NCBI RefSeq assembly: GCF_000611645.1
Contig: NW_014013451.1
Location: forward strand, 2,429 to 37,959
DNA from: Monoraphidium neglectum
Taxonomy: Eukaryota; Chlorophyta; Chlorophyceae; Sphaeropleales; Selenastraceae
DNA length: 35,531 nucleotides
Direction: 5' to 3'
The translations under genes were made by a program, and so were the position numbers. Below are positions 1 through 9,428 of the stretch, one piece after another (the stretch's first letter is position 1; each line of letters begins with the position of its first letter). Below the pieces are notes generated by a model. The model was not told where the DNA came from and made no database searches. It was given only the letters and a program-made list of their open reading frames with translations.

Positions 1-115
1 CACATACACACACACACACACACACAGACACGAACACGCGCACACACACACACACACAATCACACACACACACAATCACACACACACACAATCACACACA
101 TACTCACATCCGGGC
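1..115. repeat. CA-rich microsatellite with a 16-bp minisatellite core
   Basis: The window opens in (CA)n broken by AAT triplets at 58, 74 and 90. Those give a 16-bp higher-order unit, AAT plus CA repeats, in about three copies. It lies just 5' of the exon at 154 and so probably belongs to an intron of the gene entering from the left. Long CA runs recur in introns further along the window. Confidence 0.9.
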
Positions 116-153
116 CCGAACGCGCGCGTGCGCCCACACTTGTGACATCTCAG

Positions 154-692
154 AGCTCAAAGCGGATGCCAAGGGCAAGAAGGAGTTTGAGGACTACCAC
201 ACCAAACTCCTCATCGAGAGGGCCGACATCGAGGAACGCATCAAAAAGAACAAGGACTGGATTGTGAGCAGCGGCCTCGGGTTGAACCCCGGACCCCAAA
301 ACCGGCGGCGGGCCTGCATGATTGCCTGGGGCCCGCGGCCGCCAACTCTGGGTATGCCCTGATTTTATTACCATCATCGTCCTGATATCCGTGGGTGCAC
401 GGTATCATGCAGGCCGGCTGATACCACCAGCTGAGGTCCAATGATGCCTGAGAGTGTCAAAATGTCTGTCAAATCAGCGGGTGCGCCGTCACATGGCAGA
501 TTTCACGCAGCCAACCAGGCACATCCCCCTGCAGCCCTGCGCCCTGCCCATGGCCTGTGCCCCCTCCCACAGGCCAACTTTGAGCGCAACTCGGACAATG
601 GCGCCTTTGAGGAGCAGTACAAGCGGCTGGTGGGGGAGATCTCCACAATCTATGAGGGCGCCAAGGAGTTCCATCAGCACGGGTGGGGGTGA
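154..692 (+). CDS. 3' end of a coiled-coil protein gene, 5' part outside the window
   Basis: Two exons can be seen. The first runs about 154-263 after a TCTCAG acceptor and ends before GTGAGC. The second starts at 573 after CCCACAG and reads to a TGA at 690-692. Splicing in phase 0 gives about 75 residues rich in Lys, Glu and Asp, with segments such as KKEFEDYHTKLLIERADIEE and FEEQYKRLVGEISTIYEGAK. These are charged and helical, as in a coiled coil. I do not recognise the family. The end is not certain: a possible donor (GG|GTGGGG) lies near 683, so a further exon before 1370 is possible. The gene converges on the kinesin gene, and the two may share a poly(A) signal at 1177-1189. Confidence 0.55.
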
Positions 693-1372
693 CCCGGGGC
701 GGCCGCGGGGGGGCTTTTTATTGAAGGATGGGGGAGGGCATCAGCTCGTGCCGAGCACAAAGCGCCCTGCGCCAGGATGCAACATATGTTTTCATATCCA
801 GGATGCGTCTATGCTTCTCAAGACAAGAGCCAAGCAAGTTTGCTGACAGCACCTCACAGCTCAATGCCAAGCCGCCAACTTCCCTCAACTGACACACGGC
901 ACCACAAACAACACAATTCAACAGCATCGACCTTCTCATCCGGGACTTCAATTATCACGTCAATTACAAAAGGTGGGACTTGCCGTAATAGTGCCTGTCA
1001 TTACACTTTGACCCTGCTTCGATGGGGCGCCTGTGCTGCTCTAGGCTGAGCGCTGCAGTTTTCCAGAATGACCATCTGTCCGACCGATGGGCACCCCCAT
1101 GACGCAGGTGGAATGACACCTTCAGCGCTGTGCCGTTCAGGCCCAAGTAAGGGGCGGCAGCCAGAGGGGTGCGCGCTTACAGCCTGTAACTCAAAAATTG
1201 CCAAGGTGGATGGATGAGCTGGGTCGCATGAAAAAAATCCAGAAATGTGAGCCTAAACTGCATGCTGTGAATACGTGACATGATCAGCTGCGTGCAAAAT
1301 TGACTGGGACCGTCAAAGCACAGCGGCACACTGCCAAAGGAACCTGACTGACCCGCACAACAACATCTGAAG
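693..1372. other. Convergent intergenic region (3' UTRs)
   Basis: This lies between the stop of the left-hand gene and the stop of the minus-strand kinesin. Nothing in it reads as a convincing exon. It should hold both 3' UTRs and a palindromic poly(A) signal at 1177-1189. Confidence 0.5.
1177..1189. terminator. Palindromic two-way UGUAA poly(A) signal
   Basis: TTACAGCCTGTAA reads TGTAA on the plus strand (1185-1189) and TGTAA on the minus strand (1181-1177). UGUAA is the standard poly(A) signal of green algae. The site lies about 490 bp past the left gene's stop and about 185 bp past the kinesin stop, so one palindrome could serve both convergent genes. The role is inferred; TGTAA alone is common by chance. 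Confidence 0.45.
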
Positions 1373-4300
1373 TCAGTCGCGGCGGGCCCGGGCGGAGGCA
1401 GGGCGCGTCATGCCATCCACTGAGGCTTTGACCAGCCCCCTTGCACTTGGGAAGAGCTGCTGCTGCTGCTGCTGCTGTTGCTGCTTCTGCTGTAGCAGCT
1501 GTTGCTGGCCCTGCTGCTGCAGCTGCGCCCCCGTTGGGCCCGCAAGGCCGGCCAACACCGTCCCGGGCCGCCCTCCTGCGCCGCCTGACGCGGCAGCTGC
1601 ACTCGCTGACGGGGCAGCTTTGGCTGCGACGCCTCTGTCGCCGCCACCACCCCGTGCCGATCCAGGCCGCTTGCCGCCATTTGGCAAGCCGCCCTGCCCG
1701 CCCGCCGCAACGGCGTCCCCCATGACCGCCGCAGCCGCCGCCAGCGCAGCGTTCAGAGCCCCCGCACCCCGCCGCCCCGCCGTGCCGGGCCGCTGCGCCG
1801 TCGTGCGCCGCGGGCTGCCGCCGCCGCCGCCGGTGCTGGGTGACCCAGCCAGGTCATCACCCATCGAAGCGTATGAGTAATACAGCCCCTCCATGCGGCG
1901 GCAGTCCAGCGTGTACAGGTCCGCCTCCGCCGCCTGCTGCGCCCGCTGCTTCTGCAGCTGCTGCTCCTGCTGCGCGCGCTGCACATTGCCTGGCAAGGGC
2001 GGTCGACGTGGAAGATTGAAATCGAGCGTACAGCAACGAATCAGGCCCATGCCTCCTGCAGGCATCCACCATCCATGGCGCTGACATAGGCAGGCTGAAC
2101 CCAATCTCAGTTTCTGGGGATGCCGAGTGAGTCACTCGGCCTGCATGTCAACAACTTAGCAGGACAGCATCATACCTGCGTACTCTGCGTGGTCAATCCT
2201 CCACGCCTCGTCGTACTCATCCCAGTGGCAGTGGTCCATGATGACCTGGCCAATGGATCAGGTCAAAGATATCAACATGCAACACAGATTAAGGGGCGTC
2301 AGGGTTGCCCCACGACCGACCATCCCCTGCAGACAAAACGTCGTGCGAGCATGCATGCATGCACGGCGCTCACCATGGATGCCCAAAGCGAGCTGTGCTT
2401 GTCCCGGCATCCACACACCGGGAGGCCGCACAGGACCCCCCCTCCAAGTCCCCACCCCCACCTCTTGGTATGCCGGTGGGATGAAGCAGGCGATCACCAG
2501 GTTCTTCAGCTTGACCTGGAGGAGTGACCAGCAGCAAAAGAATTGCACAGGGAATTCGGCTCCAGCTGGCAGCGCCCCGCGTGGTTGCCAACTGTGGACT
2601 GGACTGCCAGGCAGATCCCATGCTGCTCGGCGCCAGCACACACACACCCCCGTGTGGGGCCTCAGTGCCAGGGGCCCCCTACTGTGCCGAGGTGCGGGAC
2701 GCCGCCTCGCCGCCCCCCATCGGGCGCCCCACCTGCCGAGTCAGCGAACGGTAGTCATCCAGTAGAGCCTCCCGCTCAGACTGGAACTGCGACGACAGGC
2801 CCTGACGGCGCGACGGGTGACAGGGTTTTGTTCGTGTCAGGCAGGCGGCTCAGCTGGAGGTTGCGCATGACCGGCGGATGTGCGATGGCCGCCTCAACAA
2901 CTAAAAAACTGGGTGACATTGCAAGGTAGGCGTGCTGATCACACGCAGCGCCGCTCAAGTAATCCGCATCCGCGGCTCCAAGGCTGTGGCGTGCGCGCGC
3001 GTGGCCTTACCAGCCGGGCGGCCGCGAGCGCGCCTCTAAGAGGACTTTTGCTCGCGACGGCGGGGCCTTACGTAAACCAGGCGCAACGCGACCTGCACCT
3101 TGCCTGCGCGTGCGCTCACCGCGGCCTCCCCCTTTTTCTCCTGATATTCTGCATACAGCGCCCGCAGCTGCCGCGACTTCTGGGCCACCTCGTCCTGCGC
3201 GTGTCAACAAAAATGCAGTGAAGGCGCCAGCGCAACGCTGGTTTATGCTGGGGTCTGCAGACTCCTTCCTCACGCCCGTCAAGTCTCCAACTACAGGGAA
3301 AAGCTCGTTCTAGCCATTGGAAGCAAGCAAGCGCGGGGCCGCCAGCCAGTTTATATGCGTGCAGCTGCCCACCTCGAGGCTGGTGTAGGCCTGGTTGAGG
3401 TCGAGCTGGTGCAGCTGCAGCTGCTGCAGCCGCCGCTGCTGCTCCTCCTGCTGGCGCCGCCGGACCTGCGCGCGCACATTAAATTATGCCGCAGCCAGAC
3501 GTCTCATACCGTGGGTCGGCACTGCACGTTCAGATTTTTCTCTATCTCAGTTTGTGGACCTAAAGAGCATGAAAGCACACAAAACAACTGGAAGGACCCT
3601 TCCAAACCCCTGAGCCCCATCACAGGCAGCTACCATATTTATCATCTGCAGCAGCAGGCCGCCAGCCCATGGCGGCGGCTGTCCAGAGCAACGCGAGACC
3701 CAGAGGGGCCCACCTCCATCTCCTGCTTTGTGGCCACGCTGCGCGCCTTGAGCTCGTCCACCTTGTCCAGCAGGTTGACCCCGCCATGCAGCACCTGGAG
3801 GCACATACAAGGCGGAGTAAAGGTGGGGTGGTTTTGAGGGCGCAACAACACGGACAGGTGCAGGGGGACGTCCGATGTGGGGGAGCAGGGCGCTGGGATG
3901 GGGGAGGGCAAGGGTAGGTGGGGGGCCCTTGGAGCGCATGCAGGCACCAAAGTGAGGGCGTTGGGCCGGTCAGCTGAATTCAGTAGGGGTGCAAGCGAGG
4001 CGTTGGATGTGGCAAACGCGGATGCGGCGGTGTTGGCAACATAGAGGATAGATGTTTGGATCAACAATAGGCCAATTGCTGCCGCCCAGCAGGCGGCGAC
4101 GCACAGGCAGCGGGCGGCTGCATGCGGGCCGTCATCGCGCACTGACAGCGCTCAATCTTCAGGCGGCCGGCAGCCCCACCTTGCCCTCCATGGCTTTGAT
4201 CTTGGCCAGCAGCTCCGCCTGCTCCCTCCGCTCCCCCTCCGCCGCCGCCTGCAGCGCCGCCATGTCCGCCAGGCGCCTCTTCAGCGCCTCGCGCAGCGCG

Positions 4301-7300
4301 CGCCGCTGCTCCTCGCTGCGGCCGCTCTCCGCCATGGCGGCCTGGGCGCGGGAGGCGCGGCGGGGTGGCGTGGCGGCCGCGTGGCGCCACAGGAGGTGCA
4401 TACACGGCGATGATTTTGAAACCGGCAGCCCATCTGGGCCCTTAAGATAGTGGAACGTGCTTGGCCCCACTGACTGGTGAGCGGTTTTGGGCATGAAGAC
4501 TGCCGGAAAAGCAAAGCACATGCCAGCAAGTGCAGCCCCGGCCCACCTCCAGCTGCTTGTGCGCGTTGGCCTCCGCCTCCGCCCGCACAGCAGCCGCCGC
4601 CTCCGCGCTGATGTCAGACCGCACCTGCATGAGAGCATGCGAGCGCAATTTTCCCCTCTTGCAATCCACTGCCTTTTCTCATCTCGAGGTGTTGCCCGCC
4701 CGCCGTCTGCCTTGTCACAGGGCGCATGCATGCATGCACCACCATGCGCGCATGCATGCACCCCACTCCCAAACTCAACAGCCTGGAACCCCAGCGGCCC
4801 ACTTTGGCCTCGATCTCGGCCTTCATCTCGCCACGGATCTTCTCCATCAGAGCCTCGTCAGCGACAACCTCCACAACACGCTCCACCACGCGTGGCTGCC
4901 CGCCACCGCCCCCGCCACCGCCTGCGGAGTCGCGCCGCCATCATGACATCAACGCGAGTGTCGGAGCTCTTGCTCAGCTAGCCCTTGGCGTGTCCCCCCA
5001 CGTCCACCCTACCCCCTGCACCCAGCCACGTCGGACTCCTGCTTGCCAGCTCCGATTTTCAGCGGCCCAGAGCGGCGCACCTGCGCCCCCGCCGGCCGCC
5101 TGGCGCGCTGCCAGCTGCTCCTTGAGTCGTGTAATCTCGTCCTGGAACTGCCTGCGAGGCCAAGCAATACGGTCACATAAGCGCATCACCTGGCAGCCGG
5201 GAAGCTGCTGAGCCTCAAGCTAGCGGGCCTCAAACGCCCCCAGGTGCGAATGCCAATGACAAGCAAACTGTAATCGACAAAGTACTGTCAACATGTGATG
5301 TTGAGCAGCGAGAAGAGGCCTCGCCACTTTTGTGCTTGCTTCTCCCTGTCCTGTACTGCCTTGTCTGGATCTGCCCTGGGGTCCTCGTCTGCCCTATCTT
5401 GCTCCCCCAAGCCCCATCATGATGACGTCACCGCGCCTGAGCATGGCGTCCTTGGGGTCCTCGTTGATGCGCGGCTTGTTGGTGATGTTCTTAGCCCGGT
5501 TGGCGTACCTAGAGGGGAGGGTGCGGGGAAGGGGGGGCAAGTCCAGTCAGCCCAAGTGGCCCAGGCGATGTCCGCTTCATGCACAATCAGAAATATCCGA
5601 CACCACGTGTCCAGCTCAACGGACCGTTTGTGCGCCTCAAAAACCAAGCTCACATGGCGGTCCCTTTGAAAGCAGACGCATACCCCAGTCGCAGAACATT
5701 GCATAAGCGAGGCGCTGCCCCCGATGATGTCACGCTGACACCCACCTCAGCGTGCTGAGGGTCTCGTCGTAGTTCCAGTCCGCCGGCCCCACGTTTGCGA
5801 CCATCACAGTCTTGGTGTTGCCCCCCAGGCTGTCCTGCAGCAGCCGCGTCAGCTTGGAGTCGCGGTAGGGGATGTGGCTGCTCTTGCCGTCCACCAGGGC
5901 GCTGATGACGTTGCCCAGGGCCGTGAGGGACAGGTTGATCTTGATCCCCTCCTTCAGGCGGTCGCCTGGGGGGGGGGGGGGGAGAGGAAGAGAGTGTGTG
6001 TGTAAACGCGACACGGCTGCGATCGAGGTTTTTCCTCAACGTCTGGAATTGGCGTTGGTTGCATGCAACCCGACGCTGAGCTGCACAGCGCGGATGTGCC
6101 GCGGCCCTCACCTGTGGCTCCGGTCTTTGACTGGCGCTCGCTGCCCGCCAAATCCACGAGATTCAGCTTTCCTACCTGCCAGGCATGCAAAAAGAAATGC
6201 ACATGATCTCAGGGCGTCGCCGAAGCAGCACTGGCACCAGGTAGGGCCCTGTTCAGGGAATCTTCCGGGGTGGTGAGTCATCAGGCTTACCCGGATGTGG
6301 CCGTCCGCCGCAGCGGCCGCCTGGGCGCCGGGCGCGATGCGCTCTGTGGTCTCAATGGTGATGCTGAATATGGAGTGGGACCTGCTGCTGTCCTGGGGTA
6401 GGCAATTCCATGGTTGGCCGGAAATTGCATGATCATCAGCCACGCTGGTATCATGGTAGGTGCGAGGGCACAGGCTGCCCCAGCCAGCGCGGGAACCGCA
6501 CGCGGCAGCTGAGCTTCTCCCCGTCTTTGCCGCACGAGACCCGACAGCACCGACTGCTGGCTTAGTTGGGAGCGCTGGGGCGGGCGCTGGTGCTGCCGCG
6601 CAGCTGTAGAATCACCTGGTTCATCATGGTGGCGCCCACCACTCGGTTCTTCTTGCCAACCTGGGGACCAGGGCGGTTCGAGGCGGCCGCGCAGCTTGGT
6701 GAGGCGGGCTTGGGTGCAGGCCGTCATCTCGCGTCTTCACAGGGCGTGTCCATGCAGGATTAGGATTGTTACAAGATCCCGCGGTCGCCCGCTCCTGGAG
6801 CCATCCAGGCAAGGGGCCCGCATCTCACGCGGTGCCGCCCGCCTTCCAAGGCCCATTGCTGCGCGTGTGCTTCACATGGCCTCCCGACACACGTCCGGCG
6901 CCCCAGGCACGCACACATGCCCCCTCGGCGTGATGGTTGCTGTGTCGCACCCACCTGCAGCACGCTGCTGATCTCTGGCACGCCCTTGACCACAAACTGC
7001 ATCAGGTCCTTCACGTACACACCCCTGGGTCAGGAGTCCGACGGGCAGGGTTGTAAACCGTAAACAATCAGGCACCATGCATGCCACTCAATCGGCGAAA
7101 CCAGGAGCGTGCACTGCCTCCGCCACCCATCAGGGCAACCCCAGAATGCAGTTGCACCATTGAACGCGGAAAGCGGAAACAACGCAAGGCAACGTTGATC
7201 CAAGGTCAGCGCGGACCTGTTTACTGCCTTGTGCTTGCCCACCCGACCCCCAACGAGCCTGCCGTGCACCATGGATGCCGTTCGCCCCCCTGCTGGCCCC

Positions 7301-9061
7301 CGGCTGACCTGTCGGGGCTCTCTTTTAGCTCCAGCTTGGCCTCTGGGCTTTTTGACAGCAGGTCCCTGATATCCTCGTTGTAGATCTCGAGGTAGGACGC
7401 ACGCACGAGGAACTCCTTGGACCCGCCTGGGCGTCCCACAAGTTGGCAAGTGACAACTCAGCCTCGTGGCGGCGCAGCGGCACGGCAATTCTGACGCTCG
7501 AGGCCCACAGTGGGGCCCCGCACGGATGCAGCTATGGACGGTGCCACTGCTGCAGCAATAGCTCGAGGGGCCGCACGAGAGGGACTGCACAGCGCTGAAA
7601 TCGCATCACGTGAAAGCCTTTAGCTGTCACGGTTCTGACTCGTCGTGGTCAGCAGCCTCACTCTGCCGCGCGATGGTCTCGAATATGTAGTTGAAAGCGC
7701 CGGGGATGATGCCCCGCAGCTCAGGGGGCTCGTCTTTGCCTTCCATAGTGAAGGACTTGCCGGTGCCGGTCTGCCCGTAAGCAAATATGGTGCCTTTGGG
7801 GGGAGGATTGATGAGGCATGGTAAACGGGAGGGGGGGGTGTCGCTGGGCATGAATTATGGCAAGGGGCATCGTTACTTGTGTGCACGAGCATGACTGCTG
7901 GCCCGCGCGTGGCAGCGATGTGCTGAGCCAGCTGCCTACGCTCATAACACGCAGAGGGCCAAGAAGGTCACGCCTTCCCCAATGCGTGGCGGCCCACATG
8001 CGCTGCTGGCTGCTTGCAGTGCCTTTGAAATCCACCCGTGACTTATCAAATGCTCCGGCTTAGAGCTGCATTTCCCCGCTGGGTGATGCTCGCCGTGGTG
8101 CCTGCCACGAGCCCCTCCCCTCAGGGACTGCCTTGGAGGGCCGCACCGTTGTAGCCGTCCATGACAGCGTCGATGATGGGGCGCGCCGTGATTTCAAATA
8201 TCTCCTTTTGATTGCTGTCCCAATCGTATACCTTTGTACGGGGTTGGTGGGTAGGGTGGGGGGTTGGGAAGCGGGTTTCAAACACAACTGACATGTGGCC
8301 TATGGCATCGCTGCTGCTGTTGCTGCTGCCAAGTTGCCAGATATGCATGCCTGAAGCAACCTGATCTTACGCACGCCAGTGGACACGCCTGTGCAGATGT
8401 GTGGTCCAACCTGGTCAAACGTGAACATCTTGGGCGCCTCCCCGCCATCCGCCTTGGAGTTGCGCAGCTGCAGGTGCAAACGAGCGAATCACAAGGGCGG
8501 CATCAGCTGTTGCCACTTTAAGCTTGAGCGAGTCACAGCGCCGTGGCAGGCCTCTTGCCAGCTGGCTGGCTGCACATGCTTTATATCAACAGCGGCGCTC
8601 TTCGTGGTCCGTAGCTGCAGGGTGGCCGCCGCAAGGCAGCTGGCATTGAAACTACATGATGAGCCTCTTCAGGTCGCCAGCCATGCCTGGCGGCTGCCCG
8701 CCCGAGCGCCTGGCTTAGGAGGACTGGACGGCCTGGAAGCCTGAGCGCCCGAGCACCCGACGACGTTCAAACGCATGCCGCCAAGTCGAGTGGGGCCCCT
8801 GTTGCTCTCACCGTGACCTGGCCGGCGCGCACATCCATGTCCACGACACGTTCCCGTCCATCCTGCTTCTCCTGGCTGTTGAGCGGCCTGCAGCGCACCA
8901 CCACCTGGGCGGAAGGCGCATGAGGGGTCGCGGCGGGGTTGCACTGCTGCGTAGCGCATGGCAGGGGGCAGCAGCTGGCACGGGTGCAGCAGCGGCATGC
9001 AGCTCGTCCTGCAGGGGCTGCATGTGCCGCACACCTTGACAGCCTCTGCTGCCTTTGCCAT
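1373..9061 (-). CDS. FLA10: Kinesin-2 (FLA10/KIF3-type) intraflagellar transport motor
   Basis: Kinesin-2 moves intraflagellar transport trains along axonemal microtubules. Exons on the minus strand (start-end): 9061-9035, 8904-8812, 8467-8411, 8231-8147, 7793-7662, 7426-7309, 7024-6955, 6660-6616, 6392-6291, 6175-6112, 5965-5746, 5508-5437, 5151-5081, 4921-4803, 4624-4547, 4341-4180, 3794-3714, 3465-3373, 3194-3120, 2786-2733, 2515-2462, 2245-2176, 1989-1373. All phases close, giving about 852 residues against roughly 790 in FLA10. One short exon between 3119 and 2787 may be missing. Seen: P-loop GQTGTGKS (about 94-101), SSRSH (211-215), DLAGSE (251-256), kinesin-2 neck YANRAKNI, charged coiled coil, tail motif [14 protein letters not shown], then an Ala/Gly- and Gln-rich C-terminus with a polyQ run. 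The MAKAAEAVK start exon joins VVVRCRPLN exactly as in the family. Intron 12 begins with GC. The symbol is by similarity to Chlamydomonas. Confidence 0.93.
4723..4760. repeat. (GCAT)n alternating purine-pyrimidine tract
   Basis: Two runs of the self-complementary GCAT/ATGC unit lie in a kinesin intron, with a shorter similar run at 2349-2362 in another. They are simple repeats able to form hairpins. No function can be read from them. Confidence 0.6.
5968..5982. repeat. G15 homopolymer serving as intron polypyrimidine tract
   Basis: Fifteen G on the plus strand are fifteen C on the kinesin strand. They lie directly before the CAG acceptor of the exon starting at 5965, so the run forms the polypyrimidine tract of that 3' splice site. 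Confidence 0.75.
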
Positions 9062-9428
9062 GGATCCTTCACTCAGCTAATAACCTATCTTTGTCACATA
9101 TATGACATTTTTTCCGATCATTGTGGCGTGACAGGTCAACACGCTCAGACTGGATCTCTATGATGAATGGTCAACATGTGTTCTGATTCAACCATTATTT
9201 CATGTAATAATTCATTTCACCACACATCCAATTCATGTGGACCGCGCTGCAATCCAGATCATCGTGACAGCATCGGTATCAAAACGCAGACTTGCGCGGG
9301 CTTGCATCTTTGGACTGTTTTGACAGCAAGATCTTTGAAGGCTTTTTGTACCAGGCAGCGCCCGTTCACGCATCGTTCAGAGCCTGTTGCAACAAACTAA
9401 CGGGTCAAGGGCCTCGTTGTTCATCGCG
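9062..9428. promoter_or_regulatory. Divergent promoter region, kinesin-2 and F-box/LRR gene
   Basis: The kinesin start codon (minus strand, 9061) and the F-box/LRR start codon (9429) are only 367 bp apart, so both promoters and 5' UTRs must fit here. The stretch is visibly richer in A and T than its flanks around 9080-9260. No clear TATA box or known algal element was identified, and shared regulation is only inferred from the spacing. Confidence 0.55.

Noticed and set aside
1..120. CA array considered as a CRISPR-like or telomere-like repeat
   Set aside because: There are no unique spacers and no telomere heptamer; it is a simple microsatellite.
1410..1880. Plus-strand Cys/Ala/Pro-rich frame opposite the kinesin tail
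   Set aside because: It is the complement of the kinesin last exon; poly-Cys arises from reading CAG repeats on the other strand.
3067..3119. Possible exon or exon extension giving VALRLVY in the kinesin
   Set aside because: As a separate exon it would need an intron of only about 27 bp; as an extension of the exon 3194-3120 it is possible but unsupported by family sequence.
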